A stretch of 64,000 nucleotides of DNA from Methylobacterium platani (GCF_001653715.1 NZ_LWHQ01000043.1:1-64000); one strand, 5' to 3'. Numbered from the stretch's first letter, positions 9,189-18,064 are shown. Notes: a model not told the origin generated them from the sequence alone. Made by a program: numbers and translations.

Positions 9189-9602
9189 TCAGTCCACCCG
9201 CGTCCACATCTGCTTCTTGCAGATCAGTCCGCCGAGCACGCAGCCCGACAATTCCAGCACGTTCGGCCCCTTCATGGCGAGCTTGCCGGAATAGGTCTTG
9301 CCGTCGCGAAAATTGTAGAGCGAGCCCTCCCAGCCCTCGCCGGAGGGGCGCATGTCGCGGGAGAGTGCCACGCCGACGAGGCTGCGGCCGCGCAAGCCGG
9401 GGTCGGGGTTGTTCACGTCCTTGGTCTCGCCGTTCATCACCTTGGCGATGATGCCGCAATAGCCGGCGCCGCAGCGGCTGATGCGGATCTGCGAGTCACC
9501 CCCGGGGGTGAGCCAGGTCCCGGTGGGCTGGAGACCCGCCTGCGCGTGGGCGAGGGCCGGCGCCCAGGCGAGGAACAAGGCGGCGAGACGAAGAGGGCGC
9601 AA
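9189..9602 (-). CDS. DUF2147 exported protein
   Basis: The 137-residue protein has a signal peptide (LRPLRLAALFLAWAPALAHA, cleavage probably after AHA) and then the DUF2147 beta fold, with TGTWLTPGGDSQIRISRCGAGYCG at the N-side, MNGETKDVNNPDPGLRGR in the middle and LELSGCVLGGLICKKQMWTRV at the end. Four cysteines could make two disulfides in the periplasm. No ATG is available in front of the signal peptide; the TTG at 9602, preceded by GGAG, is the natural start. The longer open frame upstream runs through a repeat and the adjacent dehydrogenase on another register. Function unknown; family members are small periplasmic proteins. Confidence 0.75.
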   Translation of the reverse strand: MRPLRLAALFLAWAPALAHAQAGLQPTGTWLTPGGDSQIRISRCGAGYCGIIAKVMNGETKDVNNPDPGLRGRSLVGVALSRDMRPSGEGWEGSLYNFRDGKTYSGKLAMKGPNVLELSGCVLGGLICKKQMWTRVD

Positions 9603-9643
9603 CGGCGTGGGCTCCGGATGGGCGAATCGCGAAGCCCCCGACC

Positions 9644-9748
9644 TAGAGCACTTCGCGATCGCGTTGCAATCGCGAAGTGCTCTAGGTCTTTGATTTTGCC
9701 GCATTTTTTGAGACGAACCGGTATCCACTTCGTCGGAAAATGCTCTAG
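9644..9748. repeat. intergenic repeat with a perfect 16-bp stem
   Basis: Arms TAGAGCACTTCGCGAT (9644-9659) and ATCGCGAAGTGCTCTA (9669-9684) are perfectly complementary around a 9-base loop. A 64-base tail follows, ending in GAAAATGCTCTAG, which repeats the outer arm sequence. A related AGAGCATTTCGCCG fragment lies near 20079. The element sits between DUF2147 and the alcohol dehydrogenase, both on the minus strand. Confidence 0.75.
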
Positions 9749-9775
9749 CGCCTTCGCGCCCGCCCCGCCATCGGT

Positions 9776-10933
9776 TCAGGCGACGAGCTCGGGGAACGGC
9801 ACGATGGTGGATTTCACCGTCCTCATCGCCATCGCATCCTTCACCGCCTGCGACACGCCCTCCTGGGTGAAGGGGTAGACCGTCTGCATCTCGAGCCACG
9901 GGTACTTGTCCCGGGCGCGGTAGAGCATGTCGACGCCGAGCGGCAGGTCGTTGCCGGTGAAGGCCCAGGAGCCGAGCACGTTCAGGTCCTTGGAGCAGAT
10001 CCGGTGCCAGGAGGTCTCGATCTTCCCCGCATCGGTGAACTGGCCCATCTCGACGTAGGTGCCGCCGTCGCGCAGGAACTCGATGCCCTCCGGCCCGGCG
10101 CTCGGATGGCCCGAGCAATCCATGACGAGGTCGGCGCCGAAGCCGCCGACGATCTCGCGCACCGCGGCGATACGGGCCTCCGGCGTCGTGACCTCGGTGA
10201 TGTCGACGGTCGCCTCGGCGCCGAACTTGCGGGCGAGCGCGAGCCGCGGCTCCTCCGGCGCGCCGACGCAGATCACCCGGCCGGCGCCCATCTCCTGGGC
10301 GGCCGCCACCGCCAGGATGCCGATCGGCCCCGAGCCCTGGATCACGACCGTGTCGCCCCACTTGAAGCCGCCGGCCTTGGTCGCCCGGTTGAAGGCGCGG
10401 ATGCACGAGGTCAGCGGTTCGGAGAGCGCGCCGAGGCGCAAGGACATGTCGTCGGGAAGCTTGTAGACCTTGGTGCCCGGCAGCATCTCGAGATCGACAT
10501 AGACGTATTCGGCCCAGCCGCCCCACAGGTGCGGCGCCTTGTCGAAGCCGAGATAGCGCCCGTAATAGACCGGGGTCAGGCACTTGTTGGCCTGCTCCGG
10601 ATAATGGACGCAGTAATAGCAGTGGCCGCACGGCATCAGCGGCGGGATCATCACCTTGGAGCCGACCTGGAGCGGCTTCTCCATGAAGTCGGCAGTGAAC
10701 TCGTCGCCCTTCTCGACGATGACGCCGCCGATCTCGTGACCGAGCGTGAAGGGCCACGGCAGGGGCTTCGGCCAGTGGCCCTTGAGGATGTGCTGGTCGG
10801 TGCCGCAGACGCCGCAGGCGCCGACCTTGATCAGCGCCGCCTTGCGCGGAACCTTCGGCCAGGGCACCGATTGGATGACGGGTTCCGCCCCGGGGCCCGC
10901 GAACGTCGCGACGCGGATCTCTGGCTTGCTCAT
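9776..10933 (-). CDS. zinc-dependent alcohol dehydrogenase (MDR superfamily)
   Basis: The 385-residue protein has the GroES-like catalytic domain with zinc-ligand motif GACGVCGTDQH and GHEIGG. A structural-zinc lobe carries four cysteines (CGHCYYCVHYPEQANKC), followed by a Rossmann domain with VVIQGSGPIGILAVAAAQEMGAG. It oxidises or reduces an alcohol or polyol with NAD(P). Its N-terminus (VATFAGPGAEPVIQ) does not fit the classic ADH1 or threonine-dehydrogenase subgroups, so the substrate is open. The ATG at 10933 follows GAGGAAG by 6 bases. It is divergent from the efflux operon starting at 11066. Confidence 0.88.
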   Translation of the reverse strand: MSKPEIRVATFAGPGAEPVIQSVPWPKVPRKAALIKVGACGVCGTDQHILKGHWPKPLPWPFTLGHEIGGVIVEKGDEFTADFMEKPLQVGSKVMIPPLMPCGHCYYCVHYPEQANKCLTPVYYGRYLGFDKAPHLWGGWAEYVYVDLEMLPGTKVYKLPDDMSLRLGALSEPLTSCIRAFNRATKAGGFKWGDTVVIQGSGPIGILAVAAAQEMGAGRVICVGAPEEPRLALARKFGAEATVDITEVTTPEARIAAVREIVGGFGADLVMDCSGHPSAGPEGIEFLRDGGTYVEMGQFTDAGKIETSWHRICSKDLNVLGSWAFTGNDLPLGVDMLYRARDKYPWLEMQTVYPFTQEGVSQAVKDAMAMRTVKSTIVPFPELVA

Positions 10934-11065
10934 CGGCGCTTCCTCGGCTGGCTGTTCTGGCGCGGCCCGCGGCCACGGGCCGGGTCGCTGCCCGGTTGCG
11001 CCCAGCCTACCACCGAATTCGAATTGTGCATCCCAATCGGGCGCGATCGATCGCGGAGGGATGCG

Positions 11066-13090
11066 ATGCCCCAGGTGAACGCAGCCGACGGGACGGAACG
11101 CCGGGGCTGGATCGACGCGGTCCTCGACCGGATCGAGCCGCCGCCGCTCGCGTCCTGGGCCTATGCCGTGCGGATCTGGCTCGCCATGATGCTGGCGCTC
11201 TATGCCGGGTTCTGGCTCCAGCTCGAGAGCGCGTCCTCGGCGGCCGTGACGGTGGCGATCCTCGCCCAGCCGCGGCGCGGCCAGGCCCTGTCCAAGGCGG
11301 CCTACCGCTTCCTCGGCACGCTCGTCGGCTTCGCGGTGGCGATCCTGTTCACGGCCCTGTTCGGGCAGGACCGGGTCGAGATGCTGGTCGCCTTCGCGCT
11401 CTGGATGGGCGTCTGCGTCTTCGTCGCGAACTACCTCCAGGGCACCAAGGCCTACGGCGCCATGCTGTCGGGCTACACGGTGGCGATCATCGCGATCAAC
11501 AACATCGACGCGCCGCAATCGGTGTTCGAATCCGGCATCGCCCGCGTCGCCGCGATCACGCTGGGCATCGTCTCGATCACCTTCATCAACGACGCGCTCG
11601 GCGCTCCCTACGTCTTCCCCGACCTCCGCGCCGGCATGCAAAAGGCCCGCGACGCGGTGCGCGACCTCGTCCGCCGGGCCGTGCGCGACGGCGATCCGGG
11701 GCCGGAGGCCGCCGCCGACGCGATGCGGCTCGCCGCCGCCCCGCGCGACGCGATCGGCGTCGTCGCGACCGAGTTCCACGACGGCGAGAACCGGGCGGCG
11801 GGCGGACGCAGCGCCGTCGCCGCCCTGTTCGCGTCGGTCGCGGCCGCCCGCTCCTTCGCGCTGGCCGCGTCGCGCTCGGGCGATCCGGACGACCTGCGGT
11901 CCCGCGTGCTCGCCGGCCTCGACGGCGACCGCGATGCCCTGCCCGACCTGATGGCCCGCCTCGACGCGCTGGCGGCGGGCGGCGACGCCGATCCCGATAC
12001 GGTGCTGCTGCACCGGCGCGCCATCGACCTCCTGCGCCAGGACCGGCTCGCCGGGGACGGGATCGCGGCCCTCGAGACCGGCCGCGCGCCGATGCGGGAC
12101 ATGCGCCTGCCGGTGCACCGCGACTTTCCCGATGCGCTGCGCAACGCCGCCCGGGTCGTCATCACGATCGCGATCAGCGCCGGGCTCTTCGTCCTCAGCG
12201 GCTGGCCCGCCACCTCGGCGGCGCTGCTCCAGGTCTCGGCCTTCGCGGCGCTCGCCTCGATCAACCCCAACCCGGTCGGCTTCGCGACGGGCGCGCTCTG
12301 GGGCATGCCGCTCGCCGCGGCCTGCGCCGGCATCGTCGAGTTCATCGTCCTCGACGGCGGCCAGGGCTTCCCGCTGCTCGCCGTCGCGATGGCGCCGGTC
12401 ATCGTCGTCGCGTGCCTGCTCAGCCTGCGGCCGGCGACCGCGAGCCTCGGCTTCATCCTGCTGGTGTTCTTCCCCGTCGTGCTGTCGCCGGCGAACCCGC
12501 AGCCATACAACCCGGACTCCTACCTCACCTCGAGCACGCTGTTCTGCGTCTCCGGGCTGATCCTGTTCCTGGTGATCCGGATCGTGCTGCCGACCTCGAA
12601 CGCCCAGCGCCGGCGCTGGTCGCTCCGGGCCGCCCGGGCCGACGTGATCGAGGCCCTGTCGGGCGAGCCGCAGGAGGCCGACGAGCGGGTCAACCTCGAT
12701 GCCGACCGCGTGGTGCAGTTCGCCGGCTGGGCCTGCGCCGGCGGGGCGGTCCGCCGCGCCGCCCTGCGCCACGCCTTCGCCCTCGCCGCCCTCGACACCG
12801 CCGCCGCCGGGGCGCAAGCCGGCCTGAACCGGCTCGCCGGGGTGCCGGCCTATGACGGCGCCGTGCACGCCGCCCGCGCCGCCCTGCGGCGGGCCGAGGC
12901 GGGTCCTCTGCGCGAGGCGGGTGCAGGCCTCCTCGCCGCCGCCCGGGCCGGGCCGACGGAATCGCGCCCCACCGCGACGCGGGTTGTGGCCGACCTCACC
13001 ACCGCGTCCTATGTCGTCGAGGGGCAGGGCCGGGTGCTGCGGCGCCTCGGCCTGTGGGGGCCCGGGAACCGGGCTGGCGATGTTTCATGA
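11066..13090 (+). CDS. FUSC-family inner-membrane transporter (AaeB-like)
   Basis: The 674-residue protein has two hydrophobic blocks of about five to six helices each (about residues 30-180 and 365-525) separated by a soluble region, which is the duplicated FUSC/YccS/AaeB arrangement. Family members export hydroxylated aromatic acids or fusaric acid. The ATG at 11066 has GGAGGG 5 bases upstream. Its stop overlaps the start of the DUF1656 gene by 11 bases, and the HlyD-type gene follows, giving an aaeB-aaeX-aaeA-like operon. No outer-membrane partner is next to it, so a TolC-type channel would have to come from elsewhere if it works as a tripartite pump. Confidence 0.85.
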   Translation: MPQVNAADGTERRGWIDAVLDRIEPPPLASWAYAVRIWLAMMLALYAGFWLQLESASSAAVTVAILAQPRRGQALSKAAYRFLGTLVGFAVAILFTALFGQDRVEMLVAFALWMGVCVFVANYLQGTKAYGAMLSGYTVAIIAINNIDAPQSVFESGIARVAAITLGIVSITFINDALGAPYVFPDLRAGMQKARDAVRDLVRRAVRDGDPGPEAAADAMRLAAAPRDAIGVVATEFHDGENRAAGGRSAVAALFASVAAARSFALAASRSGDPDDLRSRVLAGLDGDRDALPDLMARLDALAAGGDADPDTVLLHRRAIDLLRQDRLAGDGIAALETGRAPMRDMRLPVHRDFPDALRNAARVVITIAISAGLFVLSGWPATSAALLQVSAFAALASINPNPVGFATGALWGMPLAAACAGIVEFIVLDGGQGFPLLAVAMAPVIVVACLLSLRPATASLGFILLVFFPVVLSPANPQPYNPDSYLTSSTLFCVSGLILFLVIRIVLPTSNAQRRRWSLRAARADVIEALSGEPQEADERVNLDADRVVQFAGWACAGGAVRRAALRHAFALAALDTAAAGAQAGLNRLAGVPAYDGAVHAARAALRRAEAGPLREAGAGLLAAARAGPTESRPTATRVVADLTTASYVVEGQGRVLRRLGLWGPGNRAGDVS

Positions 13091-13274
13091 GCTGACGATC
13101 GGCGGGGTGCTGGTCTCTCCCTTCGTCGCCTACGCGATGGCCGCCCTGGCGATCCTGCTGTGCCTGCGGCCGGTCCTGCGGCTGATGCGCTTCGAGCGCG
13201 TCTTCGCCAACCCGCCGCTGGCCGAGGCGGGGATCTACGTGTGCATCCTGGCGCTCCTGATCGTGCTGGTCTGA
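13080..13274 (+). CDS. DUF1656 small membrane protein (AaeX-like)
   Basis: The 64-residue protein has two hydrophobic helices (VLVSPFVAYAMAALAILLCL and GIYVCILALLIVLV). DUF1656 proteins are encoded between the FUSC and membrane-fusion subunits of aromatic-acid efflux operons and are thought to be accessory subunits. The ATG at 13080 overlaps the end of the FUSC gene, and its stop lies 8 bases before the GTG of the HlyD gene, so all three genes are coupled. Confidence 0.85.
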   Translation: MFHELTIGGVLVSPFVAYAMAALAILLCLRPVLRLMRFERVFANPPLAEAGIYVCILALLIVLV

Positions 13275-13284
13275 GGAGGGAACG

Positions 13285-14436
13285 GTGGCGGTCAAGCGGA
13301 CGACCCGGGGACGCCGGCTCCTGCGCATCCTGGCGACGCTGGTGGTGCTGGCGCTGGCCGCGGCCGCGGCCCTGATCGTCTGGGACTACTACGTCACCGC
13401 GCCCTGGACCCGGGACGGGCGGGTGCGGGTGCAGGTGGCGAGCGTCGCCCCCCAGGTCTCGGGCCAGATCACCGAGCTGCGCGTCGTCGACAACCAGCTC
13501 GTCCGCAAGGGCGACGTCCTCTACGTGATCGATCCGTTCGACTTCAAGGTCGCGCTCGATACCGCCAAGGCCGACGTCGAGAATCGCGCCGCCGACCTCC
13601 AGGTCAAGCGCGCCCAGGCCGCGCGGCGCGAGGCGCTGACCACGGTCTCGACCTCGATCGAGGAGAAGCAGCAATTCGCCGGCACCGCCAAGCAGGCGGA
13701 GGCCGCCTTCGCCTCGGCCCAGGCCCAGGCCGCGCAGGCCGAGATCAACCTGAAGCGCACGGAGGTGCGGAGCCCGGTCAACGGCTACGTCACCAACCTG
13801 CTCCTGCGGGTCGGCGACTACGCCACCGCCGGCACCCGCAACGTCTCGGTCATCGACGCCGATTCCTACTGGATCGACGGCTATTTCGAGGAGACCAAGA
13901 TGGGCCACATCCGCGTCGGCGATCCGGCGACCGCCGCGCTGATGGGCTATGCCGAGCCGATCCGCGGCCGGGTCGACAGCATCACCCGGGGCATCAGCAC
14001 CGCGAACGCCGCGGCGAGCACGCAGGGCCTGCCCGGGGTCGACCCGGTCTACACCTGGGTCCGCCTCGCGCAACGGGTGCCGGTGCGGATCCGCATCGAG
14101 CAGATCCCGCCCGACCTCGCCCTCGTCGCCGGCATGACCGCGACGGTCTCGGTCGGCGCCTATGCCGAGCCCCGCGACCGCCTGCGCGACGTGCTCGTCC
14201 CGTTCCTCGACCGGCTGGGCCCGAAGCGGCCGGACGACGCGACGGTGGCGCCCGCCGGAATCACCACCACGGTCAAGGGATCGCACGAGGTCTCGACCCT
14301 GCCGGTCCCCGACCCGAAGGCGGGGCCGAGCGCGGAGCAGATCGCCCCCGGCATCGCGCCCGGCATCAACGCGGCGCCGGAGACCGCGCCGGCGCGGGAA
14401 GCCCCCGCGAAGGAGCAGCGCGGCTCGCAGCGCTAG
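13285..14436 (+). CDS. HlyD-family membrane fusion protein (AaeA/EmrA-like)
   Basis: The 383-residue periplasmic adaptor is anchored by one N-terminal helix (residues 12-33). It has a biotinyl-lipoyl half-motif (VRVQVASVAPQVSGQITEL), an alpha-helical hairpin (about 80-150), the second half-motif RSPVNGYVTNLLLRVGDYA, and a beta barrel up to about residue 290. The last 90 residues are Pro/Ala/Glu-rich and not typical of the family. The GTG at 13285 follows GAGGAGGG. It would link the FUSC permease to an outer-membrane channel. Confidence 0.87.
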   Translation: MAVKRTTRGRRLLRILATLVVLALAAAAALIVWDYYVTAPWTRDGRVRVQVASVAPQVSGQITELRVVDNQLVRKGDVLYVIDPFDFKVALDTAKADVENRAADLQVKRAQAARREALTTVSTSIEEKQQFAGTAKQAEAAFASAQAQAAQAEINLKRTEVRSPVNGYVTNLLLRVGDYATAGTRNVSVIDADSYWIDGYFEETKMGHIRVGDPATAALMGYAEPIRGRVDSITRGISTANAAASTQGLPGVDPVYTWVRLAQRVPVRIRIEQIPPDLALVAGMTATVSVGAYAEPRDRLRDVLVPFLDRLGPKRPDDATVAPAGITTTVKGSHEVSTLPVPDPKAGPSAEQIAPGIAPGINAAPETAPAREAPAKEQRGSQR

Positions 14437-14458
14437 GGCTCCGGCCGCACCGCGCGGG

Positions 14459-14464
14459 ATTGAC
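14459..14464 (+). promoter_or_regulatory. -35 box (TTGACA) of tRNA-Leu
   Basis: A consensus TTGACA lies 44 bases before the tRNA. The -10 region 17 bases downstream (GCAGAG) is poor, so only the -35 element is supported. Confidence 0.4.
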
Positions 14465-14507
14465 ACGCTCCCGCTTCGCACGGCAGAGGAGAGGGGCTTC
14501 ACCGCGC

Positions 14508-14594
14508 GCGGGCGTGGCGGAATTGGTAGACGCAGCGGACTCAAAATCCGCCGTCCTCACGGATATGTCGGTTCGAGTCCGACCGCCCGCACCA
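14508..14594 (+). tRNA. tRNA-Leu, anticodon CAA
   Basis: The acceptor arms GCGGGCG (14508-14514) and CGCCCGC (14584-14590) pair perfectly, and the discriminator A plus CCA are encoded. The anticodon stem GCGGA/TCCGC encloses the loop CTCAAAA, giving anticodon CAA for UUG codons. A long variable arm follows, as expected for tRNA-Leu, then a TTCGAGTCC T-loop. The 3' half is overlapped on the opposite strand by the end of the MocR gene. Confidence 0.95.
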
Positions 14595-15987
14595 CCGGCC
14601 CGGCCTGCGCCGCCAGGGCGCGGCGCAGCACCGGCATCACCCGCTCGTCCGCCATCTGCGCCACGTTGAAGCGCATGCACGGCGATGCCGTGCGCGACAC
14701 GCTGAACACGTCGCCGGGCGCCAGCACCACGCCCTCGCGCAGGGCCGCCCGGGCGACCGCCGCGGCGTCGCGCCCGTCCGGCAGGGTGCACCAGAGATAG
14801 AACCCGCCCCGCGGCATCAGCCAGGGCCGGATGCCGAGATCGGCGAGCCGCTCCGCGCTCTCGCGCCGCGCCCGGGCGAGGCGCCGGCGCAGGGACTCGA
14901 GGTGCTTGCGGTACTGCCCGTCGCCGATCGCCCCCGCGACCAGCTCGGCCGCGACCGGGCTGACCCCGCCGAAGCTCGTCGCCACCTGGAGATCGATCAA
15001 GGCCTCGATCCACTCGGCCTTCGCGACGACGTAGCCGCAGCGGATCGAGGCCGAGAGCGTCTTGGAGAAGCTGCCGATCCGGATCACCCGCTCGAGCCCG
15101 TCGAGGGCGGCGAGCCGCGGCGACGGCTCGGGCTCGAAGGGGGCGAAGATGTCGTCCTCGACGATGACGACGTCGTGGGCGGCCGCCGCGTTGAGGATCC
15201 GGTGGGCGACCGCGGGAGCGAGCGTGGCCCCGGTCGGGTTGTGGAGCGCCGAGTTCGTCACGTAGAGCCGCGGGCGGTGCGCGGCCGCAGCCTCGGCGAA
15301 ACGCTCCGGGTCGGGCCCGGCCGGGGTATAGGGCACGCCGACCACCTCCGCCCGGTGGGCGCGCAGCAGCGCCTGGAAGTTGAAGTAGCAGGGGTCGTCG
15401 ACCAGTACCGTGTCGCCCGGCCGGACCAGCAGGCGGCAGATCAGGTCGACGCCTTGCGTGCCCGATCCGGTGAGCAGGATCCGGTCCGGGCCGACGCCCA
15501 GGCCCTCTTCCGCGAATTGCCGGGCCAGCAGCCGGCGCAGGGGCAGCGGGCCCCGCGTCGCGCCGTAATCGGTGAGCACCGCGTCCTCCGCCTTCGCCAG
15601 GGCGCGGGCGGCGCGGCGCAGGGAGGCCAGCGGCATCCACTCCGCCGGGAGCCAGCCGCAGCCGGGCTTCGGCATCGCGGGCTCGCCGTCGAGGGATTGC
15701 CGCGACACCCAGAGCGGATCGACCGCCCGGTCGAGCCGCGGCCCGATCTCGGCCAGGGTCGGCGGCGGGGCGGCGGAGGCGGCGTAGAAGCCGGAACCGG
15801 GGCGCGAGCGCACCGCCCCCTCCGCCGCCAGCCGCTCGTAGGCCTCGACCACCGTCGAGGGCGAGACGCCCATGGCGGCGGCGAGCCCCCGGATCGACGG
15901 AAGCCGCTCCCCCGGCGCCAGCCCCCGTGTCGCGATCCGCCCGCGGATCGCCTGCATGACCGCCGCCGTGCGGCCGCCTTCCGTCAT
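14557..15987 (-). CDS. MocR/PdxR-type regulator: GntR HTH fused to aminotransferase-like domain
   Basis: The 476-residue protein has an N-terminal GntR winged helix (residues 5-72, with ERLPSIRGLAAAMGVSPSTV) joined to a fold-type-I aminotransferase domain. The PLP lysine is in IGSFSKTLSASIRCGYV, and the substrate-binding NSALHNPTGATL and EDDIFAPFE motifs are present. MocR regulators use PLP or amines as effectors. The gene is divergent from an EamA exporter, which is the likely target. Its last 13 codons lie inside tRNA-Leu, giving the ending VRAVGLEPTYP; TGA at 14559-14557 falls in the tRNA variable arm. The start at 15987 gives MTEGGRTAAV; an in-frame ATG at 16023 adds 12 residues and cannot be excluded. 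Confidence 0.88.
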   Translation of the reverse strand: MTEGGRTAAVMQAIRGRIATRGLAPGERLPSIRGLAAAMGVSPSTVVEAYERLAAEGAVRSRPGSGFYAASAAPPPTLAEIGPRLDRAVDPLWVSRQSLDGEPAMPKPGCGWLPAEWMPLASLRRAARALAKAEDAVLTDYGATRGPLPLRRLLARQFAEEGLGVGPDRILLTGSGTQGVDLICRLLVRPGDTVLVDDPCYFNFQALLRAHRAEVVGVPYTPAGPDPERFAEAAAAHRPRLYVTNSALHNPTGATLAPAVAHRILNAAAAHDVVIVEDDIFAPFEPEPSPRLAALDGLERVIRIGSFSKTLSASIRCGYVVAKAEWIEALIDLQVATSFGGVSPVAAELVAGAIGDGQYRKHLESLRRRLARARRESAERLADLGIRPWLMPRGGFYLWCTLPDGRDAAAVARAALREGVVLAPGDVFSVSRTASPCMRFNVAQMADERVMPVLRRALAAQAGPVVRAVGLEPTYP

Positions 15988-16132
15988 CGTCCCATCGCCG
16001 ATCGTCAGGGTCGTCGCACCCATACAGTTCGGGCAAACCGTACGGGATCGTGCCTTCGCGGGCCAGCCGGTCGGCGCTATTGCGCCACCGGATGCAGCGA
16101 TGTCCTGTCGCGATGCGGGAGAGGGTCGGACG
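15988..16132. promoter_or_regulatory. divergent MocR/EamA control region
   Basis: The 145 bases between the two divergent starts must hold both promoters. A GTACGG/CCGTAC-rich patch around 16035-16045 is a possible operator, but I cannot define half-sites reliably. GGAGAGGG (16118-16125) is the ribosome site of the EamA gene. Confidence 0.35.
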
Positions 16133-16993
16133 ATGCCGCGAGCGGCGGACGGATGGGGCAGCGGGCTCCTCGGGGTGGTGATCTTCAGCGGCTCGCTGCC
16201 GGCGACCCGGGTGGCGGTGGGGGGATTCTCGCCGCTCTTCCTCACCTCGGCCCGGGCGGTGATCGCCGCGCTCCTCGGGGCGGCCCTGCTCTGGGGCTTG
16301 CGCCAGAAGCGGCCGGCGCGGTCCGATCTCGCCTCCCTCGCCATCGTGGCGCTCGGGGTGGTGGCGGGCTTCCCGCTCCTGACCGCGCTGGCGCTACAGC
16401 ACGTCACCTCGGCCCACTCGATCGTGTTCATCGGCCTCTTGCCGCTCGCCACCGCGCTGTTCGGCGTGCTGCGCGGGGGCGAGCGGCCGCGGGCGGCGTT
16501 CTGGGCGTTCTCGCTCGTCGGCAGCGCGGCGGTCGCGGGCTTCGCGCTGATCCAGGGCGGGCCGGCCTCGCTCGCCGGCGATCTCCTGATGCTCGCCGCG
16601 ATCCTGCTCTGCGGGCTCGGCTACGCGGAGGGCGCCGCCCTGTCGCGCCGGCTCGGCGGCTGGCAGGTGATCTCCTGGGCACTGGTGCTGTCCCTGCCGG
16701 CGATGCTGGTCCTCGCCCTCGTCACCCGGCCGGTGGGCGTGGCGGGCATCGGCGCGCCGGCCTGGCTCGGCCTCGCCTACGTGTCGGTGTTCAGCATGCT
16801 CGTCGGCTTCGTGTTCTGGTATCGCGGGCTGGCGCGGGGCGGCATCGCCGGGGTGGGCCAGCTGCAGCTGCTCCAGCCCTTCCTCGGCCTGGCGCTGGCG
16901 GGGCTCCTGCTCGGCGAGCCTGTCGCCCCGTCGATGGTCGCGGTGACCGGGCTGGTCGTGCTCTGCGTCGCGGGGGCCAAGCGGTTCGCGTGA
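16133..16993 (+). CDS. EamA/DMT-family transporter
   Basis: The 286-residue inner-membrane protein has ten hydrophobic helices arranged as two EamA repeats (about 8-135 and 145-285). Characteristic segments are ALALQHVTSAHSIVFIGLLP at the end of repeat one and VFWYRGLARGGIAGVGQLQL in repeat two. DMT transporters export amino acids, amines or sugars. The ATG at 16133 has GGAGAGGG 7 bases upstream; an in-frame ATG at 16100 lacks one. A divergent MocR regulator suggests an amine or amino-acid-like substrate under PLP-linked control, which is inference. Confidence 0.87.
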   Translation: MPRAADGWGSGLLGVVIFSGSLPATRVAVGGFSPLFLTSARAVIAALLGAALLWGLRQKRPARSDLASLAIVALGVVAGFPLLTALALQHVTSAHSIVFIGLLPLATALFGVLRGGERPRAAFWAFSLVGSAAVAGFALIQGGPASLAGDLLMLAAILLCGLGYAEGAALSRRLGGWQVISWALVLSLPAMLVLALVTRPVGVAGIGAPAWLGLAYVSVFSMLVGFVFWYRGLARGGIAGVGQLQLLQPFLGLALAGLLLGEPVAPSMVAVTGLVVLCVAGAKRFA

Positions 16994-17077
16994 CCATGCG
17001 ACCCGCCCCATCCTGGGCCAAACGCTGACGGCGAGGGTTGACGCGGCGTTTACGGCATCGGGCGCATGTGATGCATC

Positions 17078-18064
17078 ATGCGTCGTGGCATCGTAGCGTT
17101 CTCAGCCCTCACGCTCTTCGGCCTGGGGCTCACCGGATGCGCGCTCAACCGGTTTGAGCAGCGCGAACCCTGGCGGAATCAGGCCGAGGAGGTCTGTCTC
17201 GCCCAGAAACTCGTTCGTCCGAGCGAGGACATCCAGCCGGTCAAGGAGATCGACGGGCCGGGCGTCTGCGGCATGGTCCACCCGTTCCGGGTCACCCGGC
17301 TCGCCGGCGGCACCGTCGCGCTCAAGCAGCGCATGACGCTGGCCTGCCCGATCATCCCGGAGGTCGAGGCCTGGCTCGCCGGCACGGTGCAGCCGGCGGC
17401 GGAGGTCTATTTCGGCCAGCCGGTGGTCGAGATCAATTCCGGCTCGTATTCCTGCCGCGGCCGCAACAACCAGGTCGGCGCCAAGCTCTCTGAGCACTCG
17501 TTCGGCAACGCCGTCGACGTGATGTCCTTCCGCTTCGCCGACGGCTACGTGGTGACGGTGAAGGGCGGCTGGCGCGGCACCGAGGCCGAGCAGGGCTTCC
17601 TGCGCGAGGTGTTCCTGGGCGCCTGCAACCACTTCACGACGGTGCTGGCGCCGGGGTCGAACATCTACCACTACGACCACCTGCACCTGGATCTCGCGCG
17701 CCACGATCCCCGCGGCCTGCGCCGGATCTGCAAGCCGCTGATCAAGTACGAGTCCCGCCTGCCGCCCCCCGGCACGCCGCTCTCGCCGATCCGCCGCAAG
17801 CCGCCGGCCTGGCAGCCCGCGCCCGATCCGGCACCGATCGACGTCGAGCAGGACGATCCCTACGGCCTGTCGCCGACGAGCGCCCGGGAGACCGGCTCGA
17901 AGGTCGCGCATGCCGCGCCGTCCGCGCCGGCGCCGCGCCCGGCCCCGGTGCAGGCCTACGCCCCGCCCTCCCCCGCGCCGCGGCCGGCGCTCGCCGCCGA
18001 GCCCCGCGCCCTGCCGGCGCCGCTGCCGATCGGCCCGACCTGGTCGTCGGGGCCGATCTACTGA
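17078..18064 (+). CDS. extensin-like (D,D-peptidase-fold) lipoprotein
   Basis: The 328-residue protein begins with a lipoprotein signal ending LTGC (Cys21) and has the extensin-like_C domain at about residues 45-225. The His/Asp zinc-ligand pattern is visible in KLSEHSFGNAVDVMSF and IYHYDHLHLDLARHD, as in LAS-type D,D-peptidases, so peptidoglycan hydrolysis at the outer membrane or periplasm is plausible. Six cysteines in the domain may form disulfides. The last 100 residues are Pro/Ala-rich and unstructured. The next gene is convergent, and 38 bases separate the two stops. Confidence 0.85.
   Translation: MRRGIVAFSALTLFGLGLTGCALNRFEQREPWRNQAEEVCLAQKLVRPSEDIQPVKEIDGPGVCGMVHPFRVTRLAGGTVALKQRMTLACPIIPEVEAWLAGTVQPAAEVYFGQPVVEINSGSYSCRGRNNQVGAKLSEHSFGNAVDVMSFRFADGYVVTVKGGWRGTEAEQGFLREVFLGACNHFTTVLAPGSNIYHYDHLHLDLARHDPRGLRRICKPLIKYESRLPPPGTPLSPIRRKPPAWQPAPDPAPIDVEQDDPYGLSPTSARETGSKVAHAAPSAPAPRPAPVQAYAPPSPAPRPALAAEPRALPAPLPIGPTWSSGPIY

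Noticed and set aside
9776..12868. Very long minus-strand frame reaching into the FUSC gene
   Set aside because: Only the part from 10933 down encodes the dehydrogenase; the rest is antisense to the FUSC gene.
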